NCBI GenBank assembly: GCA_950295325.1
Contig: OX485807.1
Location: 3,910,501-3,974,500, forward strand
DNA: 64,000 nt
Direction of reading: 5' to 3'
Source of the DNA: Polytrichum commune
Lineage: Eukaryota; Streptophyta; Polytrichopsida; Polytrichales; Polytrichaceae
Part shown: positions 1 through 12,210 of the stretch, piece after piece
How the letters are laid out: each line of letters starts with the position of its first letter
Position numbering within the stretch: position 1 is the stretch's first letter
The notes under the pieces: generated by a model
Told to the model about the DNA's origin: nothing
The model's input: the letters and a program-made list of their open reading frames with translations, nothing else
The model's database searches: none
Translations under genes and position numbers: made by a program

Positions 1-3000
1 GATGCATCCATTTCAGAAGCTGTGCACATTCTTGCGGAGAACAGGATATTTTCCGCACCAGTGAAAAATCCAGCTTCATCTTCAACTGATCCTTGGTCGG
101 TGCGGTACATTGGCATAGTTGATTATGCATCCATTATTTTATGGGTGCTGGAGCAGGCTGAGATGGCTGCTGCTGCCATAACTACTGGATCGGCTACTGC
201 CGTGGGCATGGGAGCAGGAGCCTTAGGTGCACTTGGGGCACTCGTGCTTGGATTGACTGGTCCAATTGCCCTTGCGGGTGTTGCAACTGTTGCTGTTGGA
301 GCTGCGGTGGCAGGTCAGATTTGCTCTCGTAATTCTGGAATTAGAGGCTCATCTATTTTGTTAATCTAAATACCATTTTTGTTGATCTTTTCAAATGTTG
401 ATCGTTATTTTGATAGAATCTATTATTGGAATCCTGGTGCCATTGGTTGGGATTGAAAGTAAGTCAAGGAGTGACATTGCAAGGATAGGTGGTGGTTCAA
501 GCATGGAACCAATCAGAGTGGCCCACAGCCTTACCACTTTCTACATTGCAATGATAGGTGGTGGTTCAATGCCTAGTATGCAATTGCTTTGTGTATATAT
601 GTGTACAATGCACACTCAACTAATTAGGTAGGTTGTTTAACCTAGTATTCAACAACCAACTATCCCAATTCCTACAATCCTTGAGGATCAGGCCACACAT
701 CTTCCAATCAAAGCTCGCCATTTGAAGCACATGGAACCAAAAATTGTATCCAGATCATTATCCACTAAGGTAGACATGCCTTAGATAGATGCTTCTCTCT
801 CTGCACCCACTTGTATAATATGAAACACACAATTAGTGCAAGATGATTAGCAAATCCAAATTGTGCCTGTAGCTGTTTGCCTCACAATTTCTGGAGCTCA
901 TATGAATATCTTATTCATAATCAAAGTGAGCATTCTCATGTTCATTAAGTGGTCATATAGGTCCCCCCAACTATGTTGACTATTGAGCCTAGAATGGTTA
1001 CCATATTTTGAGCACGTAGTCCAATCTCTATTTAACACGTCTTTTTGGTGCCAGTTCTTAGATCCACACCTAACCACACACCACTCAAATGTAGGTGTCA
1101 AGATTATTGTTGTGTTTGATATAGGCATGTCTACATTATCCATCTGACAAACATGAAGAATATCCGATTTTTGTGTTGCCCAAGGGTGTGAGGCCGACTT
1201 AAGACCTTAATCTGACACAGATAATGTGGTTGAATTGACCTTAAAGCTTGTGGACCTGTTCGTATCCTAGTAAGTTTTGAATTCGTTTTCAAATTCACTT
1301 TAGATTTGGCGTGAAGGGAACAATCTTTAACAGTGGTCAAGAGAAAACATATTTGTCATACTAAAATTGACCAATATGGGCTTGAACCTTAAGAGGTTAT
1401 GGAGTAAGTTCCATGTTGTCTGACAAACATATGCATCCCTCCCATGTACATCCTTACTATTCGAGAACAACACATTTATCTTTTCCCCGTGTATTTTAAT
1501 TAGCCATTATGTCACCTAGTGGATACTTACATTTCCACTAATATTGCTATTTAACCACGGCTAGCCAATGTCATGATGAATATTTGCTGTTGGCGAGAAC
1601 TTCTCCACTTATTCTCTCTGTGTTGATGAAAACTGGACGGTGAATATGCAGGGGGAGTAGTAGCAGAGAGAGGAGTGAAGGATGGACCCTCGGCTGCAGA
1701 CACCCTCGGAGAGGACTTCTACAAGGTTATCCTTGAAAATGAGCCTTTCAAATCCACTAAGGTATGCTTGCAACTTTTGTTTTGTTTCAGTAGGTTAACC
1801 AAAGTGGGAGAGTGTGTACACATATCCATTGTTGTGGTGGTTGGTGGTTGTAGTGTACTCTCTTTGGCTCTATTTTTGAGGGATAAAGAGGGGTAAGGTG
1901 CATTGATGACAACCGCAACCACAATTACTCTACCTTGCCCAACTACAATGCAAGGTGTAGTTGGGAGTAGTTGTGGTCGTTGTAGTTACCTAGTGGCACT
2001 GGGAGAAAACTGCAAGTCCAAAGCATGGGAGAGGATTTGTAGGAGGCAGTTACTCTTGGACAATATTTCCACTACAATCCATAATTTTTTTTGTCTCCAC
2101 TTCACGATCTCAATGATTGTCGTCCTTTTGATGCAATCCAAATCCAGTCTTCAACTACAAGAGTAGCTGTGTGCAAATGAAAAATGAAAAATTGTAGTTG
2201 TGGTTGAAGTTTTGCCCAGAATTCAACTCAATCATCAAGGTGGTCGTGGTCGTGGTTTACATTTTTGTCCTTCTATTTCCATGGAAAAGGCATAATCAAT
2301 GCTAACCACAACCACCCCCTACCCCATCAACCCCATTACTCTGTGTGGTCAACGACCCTTAGGGTGGTTGTTCATGCTCATGTTGCACCATTATGTAGAG
2401 GTCGTCAAGACCAAGGTTTGGGGAGAAATTTGAGAAGGCCACCACTTTAAGACCATAATCCAAGGGCATAATAATATCTGTCATGTCATCTAGAGTCCAA
2501 GACCTAAACTAATGAGAAATTGCGATTTAGAAGACCAATCCCACCATCAACTACAATCATAAGGATTCACCTAAGATAATTGTGAATGGCATAAATCATT
2601 GTTCTGGTAGATTTTTGTAGGTAGCCACAGGCACAACCACAACCGCAACAACCTTTGTAGTGTAAACAACCTTTTAGGGGACACCCTGTGTATGTTCTAT
2701 GGAGAGAATGTACTAGGGGTATGCATTTCAAGTGGTAGAGTATCCCCTATGCAGCTATCATCCCACCAAAAGTATGAATTTATTCGGTTCCTTTTCTTAC
2801 TGGATGCCTATATTTGATTGGTGTGTGGTTCAATGAGGATCAGAGAACAAACATGATAAAGACACATGTCTAAAAGTGATTGGACTACATCTTCAAATTT
2901 TATCAACTACTCCACACTCAATAGTGGTGTCAATTGGGAGGATTAGTGTATTCAGTTAGGAATCAACAAACACGTACTTCAGATAACCATAACTTAATCA

Positions 3001-5596
3001 GTGGAGGTCTGATTCTTGCTGATGCTTCATCATAGATTTGCTAATGCATCACAAGTTTTGTTTTGTAAATCTATTCTGTAAAAGCTGGAGAAATGAAAAA
3101 CGAACTGATCACACACCACATCCTTATGTGGTAACAGATCATGATGTTATTGTACTTGTTCTTCTGTGAATCTGGAGTGACTGTCTTATACCTTCCTGCT
3201 GAATCATGCAGGTGGCAGAGATCACAAAATCTTACAGATGGGCTCCATTTCTACCGATTCAGAATGATGACTCAATGCTCACTGTACTCTTACTGCTCAC
3301 GAAGTTCCGGCTGCGTAGCATCCCAGTCATAGACCTCGACGAAGGTGTTGTGGAGAACATGATCTCTCAGTCATCTGTTGTCAAAGGACTGTCTCAATGC
3401 CAAGGTCGGGACTGGTTTGACAGCCTTGCAGGCAAATCATTGCACCAGCTAGGTCTGCCAGTTATGGAGCCTGAGAAGGTATGGATTCAAGGCCCAGCCC
3501 ACAGAGCTTGAGCTTGAGCTCAAGTTTGGTGGGTCAAGGTAAATGAATGTGAGCTCTTATGTGTGCCTAAGATGGTGGAGCGTGGTTCTTTCTTATTTTG
3601 GACTGATTTTGAAGTTTGGGCTGAAACTTGAACTTGCAGTCATCGGACTTGACATGCTACAAGTTCAAGACTTCAAGTTCCGGCTTGAACTTGAACATCA
3701 ATTTGAAATAAAGAGGGGACTAACCTTGAGACAAAGTTCCACCATCTTAGGCCAATGTAACGGCTAAAGTCTATTACCTTGGACCACCAAACTAGCAAAG
3801 TTTGAGCTTGAGCTCAAGTTGTGTGAGGCAACCCATTCAAATAATTCTTCCGTGAATGCTTGAAGATTATGTTTGCAACATTTACACTGACCAAGAGATT
3901 ATTTTTGGTTTTAAGTCTTTGTAAAGGTCCAAGAGACTTATTCTTTCTCAATGACAGTTTTTGTCTGTAGTTGGTGGCCCATGATTTTCCATCGGTTGAT
4001 TTGCATAGAAAATTAATAATTAATTTCCACTTGTGTGCATGCTTGGAGTTAGTATTTGAATCTGGATGAAGAGCAACCTGATTCAGTTTATTCAGGGCAA
4101 CACTCATTTTAGCACCTCTTGGCATGTCAAACTGAGTTTGATCCTCAATGAACTGATATAGAATTTTCTTTGTTCAAACCTCCACACTACCTTAAGCATG
4201 CACTGAAAACTTACCGAACATGAAAGGTGTTGTATGCATGACAGTCAACCTCTGTTTAAAATTGATTGTGCTACAAATGGGCATTCGTTTTCAAGCTCCT
4301 TTTGTGTATGAGAATGTGATTTGGTTTATCAAGTGGAACTAATTATCAAGGAAATTGCTGGTTGGATTGGACCAGATTGTGTCAGTTGATGCAAGCAAGC
4401 TGGTGCTGGAAGCCTTCAGGCTCATGAAGGATAATGGTATTGGAGGGCTTCCAGTTGTGGCAGGCGCTGAGAATCATCTTGTGGGGAGTATCAGTGTCCG
4501 TGATGTGCGCTTCTTGCTATTGCAACCTCATCTATTTTCACGACGACGGTAAGTTGTGTAAGCATTAATCCCTATAAGATGCATATACACAATTTCTTAA
4601 AGCCTCACCAAGTCGTAAATTCATATTGTTTACATCATGGTTTTGAAAAAAAATTAGCACATTATCTTATGTCAAGGATAAAATAAAATTATACTCATAT
4701 GTGATGATGATGTTCAAACTAAGTAGCTTGTATTTGCATCCAAGAGCACTCAACCTGTGGTTTTGGACCTAAATCCTCAAAAATGTTAAGGTACTCCATT
4801 GCTTCGAAAAGTGCTCTTGAAGTAGAAGTTGATTTTAGATAGGGTCACTTTTGACACTATTATTCACAAATGGAAGTATGTGTCTCAAAGACAAGATTTT
4901 GTGCATGGAGAGGCCCATATTGGGCCTCTTAGATGCTCTAGGGTTGACTCCATGCCAGTTTTAATTTCATTAAAGTATGTGTTTCACAATTTGATTGTAA
5001 TTGGTGTATACAAGGGATTTGCAGTTTGTTCAGCACACTGAAAACCGAGTTAATAAGCACTGAGCATAGTTTTCTTCACAAGATCAAGAGATTTTCAATA
5101 CTAGAAAACACATCAGTTCCATACCGTATGCCAAAGTTATAAGGGGCTTGAAGTTGTATTTGTAGGTGTCCTAAAACTAACACCTATATCAGAGGTTCAA
5201 AGGGTGTAAATTCTCGTAATCAATATGCACCCATTGTGCAACATTTAAAGGTGTTGGTTTTGGATATAAGTTGCAGTTTCTGAAAGGAACCATTGTGTAA
5301 ATCCATGTGTCAGGGATCTGACAGTGCTGGAATTTATGAAGACGATCCTTGAGGTGGAGCCACAAACAGGCCTGTTGCCCCCTGTGACATGTCAAAAAAC
5401 AGATACTATTGGCCAAGTGATTAACACTTTGGCTAGTAAGAATCTCTATCGAATTTACCTGGTGGATGAGACCACTCGACTGCTTGGTGTGATCACTTTG
5501 CGAGACATTATTGGCTGTTTTGTGTCGGAACCTGTGGGCTACTTCGACAACTATTTCGGTGGTGCTTTTGAGGAGCTCTTTTTAAGCAGTGGTTGA
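1..5596 (+). CDS. SnRK1 gamma-like CBS-domain protein, 3' five exons (5' end outside window)
   Basis: Exons 1-313, 1652-1761, 3212-3478, 4376-4548 and 5314-5596 join in phase to 382 codons, with GT-AG introns of 1338, 1450, 897 and 765 bp; TGA at 5594-5596. The product has repeated CBS (adenine-nucleotide-binding) modules, seen as YIGIVDYASI, a conserved RWAPFLP block, GGLPVV followed by VGSISVRDVRFLL, and YRIYLVDETTRLLGVITLRDII. The order and the RWAPF block match plant SNF1-related kinase gamma-like proteins (KING1/At1g69800 type), cytosolic or nuclear regulators that sense energy charge. Between the first CBS module and RWAPF lies an Ala/Gly-rich hydrophobic stretch of about 50 residues instead of the charged linker of KING1, which suggests the At1g69800-like branch (from memory). 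The start codon and perhaps 40 N-terminal residues lie left of the window. Intron 1 holds a dispersed repeat. Intron 2 is rich in GTTGTGGT/ACCACAAC-type low-complexity sequence. Intron 3 has two copies of GAGCTTGAGCTCAAGTT. A possible AATAAA lies at 6077-6082. Confidence 0.88.
895..1110 (-). repeat. Dispersed repeat R1, copy in CBS-gene intron 1
   Basis: This stretch is clearly similar in inverted orientation to 7036-7235 and more weakly similar in direct orientation to about 10455-10610. Shared landmarks are TATTTTGAGCA(C/G), TAGTCCAATCTC and, in the other orientation, CTATATGACCACTTAA. It has no coding potential. The family is unknown and its ends are not defined. Confidence 0.55.
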
Positions 5597-7293
5597 GAAG
5601 CAGGTCACCTATCCTATGTATTGTTAATGGTTCATGGAGAGTACTAGTTGTGGTGCCTCAGTTTCAGTGCTGCTGCAAGAACAGGAAGTCTTCTGAAGGC
5701 TTTATGCTTTGAGATGTTGCATGAGAACTGTAAACCTCCCAAATCAACTCTGGTCACAGACAGGATAAACTGGAGTGTATGGATCAGCCTTCACGTTTAC
5801 CGATGTTGCACAATTAATCTTGACTACATGAACATATCTGTTAATTGTCTGAGGTGTGGGCCAAATTACCTGGCTGTAGTGTAAAGGAAAAATTATCGGC
5901 AGCAATGTGGACACTAATTTCAATGCTTGACATTCCAATTCTTGTTCCCAAAATTTGAGGGACATGTTTGATTTTGGATCCGTTTCATGTGACATCTTAG
6001 TTTGACATCAGGATCAAGGATGTACAGCTTCTGTCTTTCTTTCACGCAAGTATAGTAGTTATTAGATTTTGGTGGAAATAAACTAATTTTATCAATTTTT
6101 TTAGGGAAGATTAGAATTATGAAATTTACAGTATGTACTGTATTGTCCTGACTCATTAACTTATTTCCTCAGTCCCTGCAACCTACATGTGCAGATTCAG
6201 TTATCTTTTCAAACAAGTTATGTGTTTAGGTAGAGGAAGCCTTACTTGGTTACTTATCTTTATTGGACACCTATACACATAACCTCAGTAATGTCACCCC
6301 TCTCGTATGTCCAAAACCCAAGTGAATGGATGTGCTCAGTTTAAATCTTCTCTTTGTTGTCACAGGTTTTGACATAAAAATAATCCACCAAAGAATTCTG
6401 ATCGCATGCATGCATCATGTTGTCCTTTTTGTTATTATTGCTATGTTGACTTTGTGTTATTTCGTAATGTTACATACTACAGTAATTCTCTATTATCATG
6501 CATCCATGTTAACATTGTAGACGTCCCTAATATCATGTGTACTTTGCTTGCGAAAGGCATGCTATTAGGGAGGTTAGAGTGTAATTGAGTAGTACCATAG
6601 CTATCTTGCAACTTGGGCACCTTTTTGCCCAATAATAAATTAAAGTGCAAAAGTAAGTTAGATAGCCTAGAAAAGAATATCCTAAAACTGGGCAGACTCA
6701 AAAAGTAATTTAAAATAAGGAAGACATTCATCCAAGTCATTTCTTTAATTCATGGATGGTTTTCCTAATTTCATCTATGATGGCTATGATTAACCTAAAC
6801 ACTTCCCTCAACCAACATTCCTTACCCTAAAGTTTGTCTTCTACTTGTATGTCACTTCTTGAAGTTATTTGATGTTACTCTGTTGGATTCTAGTGAATGT
6901 CACTTGCATTATTGTGATTTTAGGCACTCTTTGAATGTTAAATTTATTTATTTATTCACTCAATGAAATTAATTTCCCATAAATCTAAGCACCTTCAAGA
7001 TTAATTATTTTCTGCCCAAGCTGTTGGAGAGCTATGGTTTGTAATTAGATGTGGCTCCAACAATGTATACCAAAAATAGATGCGTTTAAAAGATATTGGA
7101 CTGCATGCTCAAAACATGCTTTTAATTCTAAGTTCAATTGGCAACATATTTGAGGAAATCTATATGACCACTTAAGTGAGCGCAAGAATCTTCACTTTGA
7201 TTGTGAACAAGACATCTATATGAGATCCGAAAAACTATGAAGAAAGTGACTATGGTCTCCATTTGGATTTACAAACCATCTCGTGCTAATTTG
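5597..7293. other. Intergenic, no gene seen
   Basis: Downstream of the CBS gene. The first few hundred bases are probably its 3' UTR. The rest is AT-rich with only short, unsupported open frames. The R1 repeat at 7036-7235 is the only structure recognised. Confidence 0.5.
7036..7235 (+). repeat. Dispersed repeat R1, second copy
   Basis: Reverse-orientation relative of 895-1110. The shared order is TTGGACTGCATGCTCAAAA, a TCAAT-GGCAACAT block, CTATATGACCACTTAA and CACTTTGATTGTGAA. A partial relative may also lie near 2870-2960 in CBS-gene intron 2. Confidence 0.55.
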
Positions 7294-7583
7294 GATCTGC
7301 CTAAAAACCCCCATCGAGCGTGGCTCGGAGGCTAGGTTCGGGAGGGGGTGGCAGGGTTGGGGTAAAACTTGCCCCCTATTTTTTTAATTGGGTGGGGCCT
7401 TACTTAATCTCATAGGGGGTTTCCTAGAGTAATTTGGGGCCGCAGGACCCAAATTTAGCAACAAAAAAAACCAAAAAAATTCCCCAAGGGGCCAAAACCG
7501 GGAGGGCCAGAAAAATGAACCCCACCGAACATGGCCTCCGAGCCTGACAGCTGCAACGCTCGTCGGGGGTATTTAGGGAGCCC
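7294..7583. mobile_element. 290-bp MITE-like element with 12-bp flanking direct repeats
   Basis: The 12-bp direct repeat CGTGCTAATTTG stands at 7282-7293 and 7584-7595. Inside it the ends are imperfect inverted repeats: CCTAAAAACCCCCATCGAGCG at the left and the complement of CGCTCGTCGGGGGTATTTAGG at the right, followed by CTCGGAGGC on both arms. No coding capacity. The long flanking duplication would fit a Mutator-type element, but the class is inferred. Confidence 0.5.
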
Positions 7584-8074
7584 CGTGCTAATTTGTGTTT
7601 CATATCCTATGAGAATATGTCTTTCTGTATCCAGCTAGCTCAGGTTAAAGCAACTATGCACTGTCAGCTGCAGAAGCACCCTTCAGTTCCCTTTGGTATG
7701 CTCACATACATTGTACTGGATTTTGTGTACTTCTAAGGCTTCTATTTTTTGATCTGCAGAATGGATAACTTACCTTACAAGTAATAGTGAAAAGGAGGGA
7801 AATGTACGTGAAGCTCAACCAAGACCTGTTCAACATGACGTCAAGGTTTCTGTAGCGATTCAATTTTCTAATTCCTTGTTATAACTCATGTAATGTTGAA
7901 AATCATCCAATCTCTGAACTCATGCTCTTTGTGGAAAAACACCGAGTCTACGGAGTTGCTGATGAACTTCTTGCAAATTTAATAGTACTAGATAAACCTT
8001 GTAAGCAAGTAGTGCACTAACTGGCAACCACCTTCACCACATGATGGAACTCATCTTGCAATGCCTATTTTGCT

Positions 8075-9254
8075 GGCGGACGTTAAGTTCCCCCCCCCCC
8101 CACGAACTTTTCGCGGGAGGAATATTTGGGAAGGGGCAGCCGCCTGTCAAATTTTCTAGACCCGACCGAAAATTGTTGCCCGTCCGCCTGGCTTCGAAAT
8201 TTTTTTCGAAGAGGAGGCTTATAAGCCTTTCCCGAAATGCAGGCATGTGAGGCGGCCACGTCACCTCAACCACGTTAGGGTTAAGGTTAGACTGTGTTTT
8301 GGAGATTTCGGAGCCATCAATCTCACTTTCTTGTCCTTACATTCTTGAAGGCCACTTGTCCACAAATCCCATATTGAGTGCACTTCATTTTCAAGGTCCC
8401 AAATCCAATATATATGTTCACTTCCATTGAGTAAATAAGCAATTCATTGGATTTCATTTTCAAAGTGAAACCGCCAATAAAGCATGTAATTAACTTGGAA
8501 GTTACAAATATTACGAAATCCTCATCAACACTAAGGTCATAATTTTTGTGACTTACAATTGAAAAGGACTTTGTCATTCTAAAATGGAAATAAAATTAGT
8601 GATTTATTTTTAATATTTTTGACATTATAGTCTAGTTAATTAATCTTGATTTAATGGAATTAACTCTAGTAAGTATAATTTATAATTTACTAGGCTTAAT
8701 TAATTTGGTAAGCATATTTTATGATTTAATTAGTACTAATTAGTACTAATCAGAATTAATTAGACTTAGTTGCATTCAATCACACTTAATTAATTTAAAT
8801 GCATATGAATACTTTATGAAAGTAGAAGGTATTAACTAGACTATAATTTTTAACAAGTCATTAATTTTAGTTCCATTTTAGAATGACAAAGTCCCTTTCA
8901 ATTGTAAGCCACAAAAATTATAACCTTAGTGCTGATGAGGATTTCGTAATAATTGTAACTTCCAAGTTAATTACATGCTTTATTGGCGGTTTCACTTTGA
9001 AAATGAAATCCAATGAATTGCTTACTTACTCAATGGAAGTGAACATATATATTGGATTTGGGACCTTGAAAATGAGGTGCACTCAATATGGGATTTGTGG
9101 ACAAGTGGCCTTCAAGAATGCAAGGACAATAATTTTTTCAAAATCGGGCGGACAGGCAACAGTTTTCGGTCAGGTCCAGAAAATTTGACGGGAGGCTGCC
9201 CCTGCCCGAATATTCCTCCCCCGAAAAGTTCATGGGGGGAACTTAACGTCCGCC
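8075..9254. mobile_element. Foldback Mutator-like MITE, copy 1
   Basis: A 1180-bp element whose two arms are long inverted repeats. Each arm reads inward from GGCGGACGTTAAGTTCCCCC through a conserved block containing ATTCTTGAAGG and CCAATATATATGTTCACTTC. The arms meet in an AT-rich centre at about 8590-8865. The flanks are TATTTTGCT (8066-8074) and TATTTTGCC (9255-9263), a 9-bp target duplication with one mismatch, which fits the Mutator superfamily. There is no transposase. Open frames in the two arms are mirror images and not genes. The left arm carries an extra insertion of about 130 bp. A relative lies at 55861-57148. Confidence 0.75.
8192..8325. repeat. Insertion in left arm of foldback element; shares a repeat with 62033-62112
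   Basis: This segment is missing from the right arm, where CCGCC passes directly into a short A/T tract and TTGTCCTTGCATTC. It contains AGGAGGCTTATAAGCC, TTTCCCGAAATGC and GGCGGCCACGTCACCTCA, all recurring in order with about 80% identity at 62033-62112. Limits are approximate. Confidence 0.5.
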
Positions 9255-9263
9255 TATTTTGCC

Positions 9264-10728
9264 TGCCAAGCAATTCAAAAACAAATTTATTGATGGAACA
9301 GTGCTTGCAGGCTTGGCAACGTGTTCATGAGCATCCATATTGGTGGCATTGCCAGTGTCCTTTGGGATTCTACGCTATCTCGATCCTCGAACTTGCCTTT
9401 GACCTCCAACGAAAAAACTGATTTCACTTTGCTTTGCTGTTTTGTTTCTTGCATGTTCTTGATATAATTAGTATTGGTACGTCATTGCTGTAATGAGCGC
9501 ACATGATCGTAGGCCACTACATACGGAGTACGAGGGCTCATTAACAACACCTGTAGTGTTGATAAATAATTACTCTAATAAGAGTGGCACTGACACGAGG
9601 TCCTTGTTTAAAACAAGTAGGGGTGGCTTTGAAGGAGCGATGGGTTGATATATCAACAATGGTGCATTGCTCACACTAGAACAAAACAAGGTGATACCTC
9701 TTGGAAAAATTGCCTTGCTTTTTGGTTTTGGCACTTACTCAACCCTGGTCATAATTACGTCACCATCAATTCTTGGAACCTTTAATTGCCCACATGTAAT
9801 CCACTAGGGTTTAGGGTTTAGGGTTTAGGGTTTAGGGTTTAGGGTGTTTTTTTGGTGGGGGGATAAATACCACTTTAAGAAAGTGGTATTTTTTTCATAA
9901 TAAACCATCGACACATGCAATAGACTGGGCACCTACACTATGTTTCTATTGCTTAGTATGCCGTTCATGGGTTCGGATTCAAGACTTCACGAAAAAATTA
10001 TCTCACCTCATCATATACATGCCACACTATACACACAATGGGGGGGGGGGGACAAGAAAAAAACATGTGCAAATAGTGCGTGCACATATATTTATCATAG
10101 GCCGCTTGTAAGTGATTGACAATTGAATTAAACCCTATTAACAGCTAAAATTGTTTGATTATTGGACGGTGATTAAAGAGGATGACCAATATTGTTGTGG
10201 AACAATGATTTGAGGAATCTCGTTGAAGATTGTTGGTTGCATGATTTTTCTATAGGGTATTTGGTCTTGTTGTGTGCGCTTTCAAATCCACATACAATTT
10301 TGACCATTGGATCAACTTGAAAATTGTCTCACTGTGTTAGCAATTGCAATCACCAATAATGTCATTTCTAGTTTTCTAGAGTTGAGTTCAGCTACAAATG
10401 TTATAGGACATCAAGGTGAATATTTATTTTATTTTATTTTTTAAAAAAAATCACAAATATCTTCCCAATTGAGTTAACAATTGATCCTACAATGGTGTCT
10501 ATATTTTGAGCAGATAGTCCAATCTCCTTATGGCACATGTCTCCTCAATGCCCATTTTAACTATGAATCATGTCACATGACCCTCACATGTAGGGGTTTG
10601 ATTAAGAGGAATGACCACATAAGGCATGGCACATACCTTAGGTCCTAGAAAAATTGTATGAATGTGACATGCCACATGTATGAATGCATCATAAATGCCA
10701 ACAATTAAAAGGGGGGGGGGTAGGGTTA
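9264..10728. other. Intergenic with telomere-type repeats, no gene seen
   Basis: Contains a short TTTAGGG array (9805-9845), a 12-base G run (10040-10051), a weak R1 repeat copy (about 10455-10610) and a 10-base G run (10711-10720) next to the Harbinger insertion site. No supported open frame. Confidence 0.5.
9805..9845 (+). repeat. Interstitial plant telomere repeat (TTTAGGG)n
   Basis: About five and a half tandem TTTAGGG units, the Arabidopsis-type plant telomere repeat, in an intergenic stretch. A shorter version (AGGGTTTAGGGTTTAGG) lies near 62241. Such short arrays also occur in plant promoters (telo boxes), so this need not mark an old chromosome end. Confidence 0.8.
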
Positions 10729-10947
10729 GAGCGTCCCCACCAGGTTGGGTACCTGGCAGGTGAACGGCACTCTAGGTATATCGTTGGCGGGGCCGCCAAG
10801 TCCCAACGTCCATCAGTCACTGCTATCTGGTAAAAGGGTCCCGGGGCGGGCATTTCAGAGGAGTTCGCTCGGTATTTTCGCCTCGGTTACCGAGCTTCCC
10901 ACGCCAACGCCATCGCCCATATTTCCTTTCTTTGGATTTATTCTAAT

Positions 10948-12210
10948 ATGTCAGCAAGGGGAGAAGATGTGGCTGCAACGGGTGGGAGGACAAAGAAGGG
11001 CAAGAACTTCTGCACGGAGGAGGAAGAACAGTGTTGCAGGAGCTTCATGCACACTTCCACAGACTCGAGGAGAGGGATAGGGCAAAAGAATGCGGCCTTT
11101 TGGACATTTGTTGCTCTGCACTATGCAAGGCACAAACCAGAGGGAGGAGCAGATCGTCCTGCTAGGTCTTTGGAGACAAAGTGGAGTGATATAAAGGTTG
11201 TTGTGGCCAAGTTCACTGGTTGTTATTGGACAATCAAAGATCTTGATGAGAGTGGGAAAACAAAGGATGATATTGTGCAAGATGCTATGAACTTGTACAA
11301 ACAAAAATGTGGGAAGGCATTTGTTCTTAAACATTGCTGGTTGTTGTTAAAAAATTATCCTCGTTTTGCAGCAATCTTCATGGGCAAGCGTAAGGCTGGA
11401 GGGTACGATCTGCTTGCTCCGAACCAGTTGCTAGTTGATCGTCGCGATGTTGTCTCCCCTAATGGTGATGTTCTCCCCACCGAATTGGCACATGCACAGA
11501 TTCGGCCCCAAGGTGCTAAGTCTTCCAAGGCTGAGCACCTAAACAGTAAGGGGAAAGAGCAAGCTTTGCGTGCTAATGCAAAAGCAACCATTGATTTTGC
11601 TGCTGCTACATTGAAGAAAGTTGAGCAAATCGCTCAGCAAAACACATTTAGTTTGTTTACACTCGAGGATAAACTCATTACATGTGACCTCGCTCGGCAG
11701 TGGCTCCGCCTCCGCAGGACTCAAGAACTTGCAAAGCTAAAGGCCGAGGTTGCTGCCTCCAACGTGCCTGCTCCTCTGCCGGTTGGAGTCTGCTCCTCCC
11801 CCAACAACACGACTCCTTCGTGTGATCAGCAGACGCCTCCTTCGATCTCACTTGCACCTGCACCAAAACAACACCAAGGGTTAGGGTTTGCAAATTTGAA
11901 CACTGATGCTCTTGATGCTGCCGATGAAGATGATTGTGCTGAGCTGGACTGCGATGAGGATTCAATTGGCGTCTTTGAGGATCGTTTGCCGTTGAGGGAC
12001 AAGAGGAGGGTAGTTGATCTCAATTGCTTTGGGAATGACTTCGCCCAAGCAACTTCGGATAGGGAGGAAGACACCACAATCATCCTTGATTCAGAAGTGA
12101 GTGGCTTCCAAATAAACCCTCCCCCCTCACAACGTCGACGCCTCTCTATAGATCCCAAGCAACTTCGGATAGGGAGGAAGACACCACAATCATCCTTGAT
12201 TCAGAAGTGA
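10948..12210 (+). CDS. Harbinger ORF1, SANT/Myb-like DNA-binding protein
   Basis: 420 residues. Residues about 20-90 form a SANT/Myb-like (trihelix-type) domain: FCTEEEEQCCRSF, then FWTFVALHYARH, then RSLETKWSDIKVVVAKFTGC. It is followed by the LYKQKCGKAFVLKHCWLLLK segment typical of plant Harbinger ORF1 proteins and their domesticated NAM-associated or glutathione-S-transferase-T3-like relatives. Family knowledge: ORF1 binds the element ends and brings the transposase to the nucleus. The C-terminal part is acidic (DAADEDDCAELDCDED) with a basic RDKRR. The frame ends inside the second copy of a 110-bp tandem repeat. Downstream of the fourth copy the same frame is open again (12427-12669), so the present stop is probably a product of repeat expansion that truncated the ancestral C-terminus. 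Confidence 0.85.
   Translation: MSARGEDVAATGGRTKKGKNFCTEEEEQCCRSFMHTSTDSRRGIGQKNAAFWTFVALHYARHKPEGGADRPARSLETKWSDIKVVVAKFTGCYWTIKDLDESGKTKDDIVQDAMNLYKQKCGKAFVLKHCWLLLKNYPRFAAIFMGKRKAGGYDLLAPNQLLVDRRDVVSPNGDVLPTELAHAQIRPQGAKSSKAEHLNSKGKEQALRANAKATIDFAAATLKKVEQIAQQNTFSLFTLEDKLITCDLARQWLRLRRTQELAKLKAEVAASNVPAPLPVGVCSSPNNTTPSCDQQTPPSISLAPAPKQHQGLGFANLNTDALDAADEDDCAELDCDEDSIGVFEDRLPLRDKRRVVDLNCFGNDFAQATSDREEDTTIILDSEVSGFQINPPPSQRRRLSIDPKQLRIGRKTPQSSLIQK

Noticed and set aside
8323-9188. Open frames of 84 and 101 residues with nearly the same sequence, and the similar pair at 55856-57265
   Set aside because: They lie in inverted arms of foldback elements. Similarity follows from arm identity, not from selection on protein.
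9805-9845. Chromosome end or telomere fusion
   Set aside because: Only about five TTTAGGG units with ordinary sequence on both sides; short interstitial arrays are common in plants.
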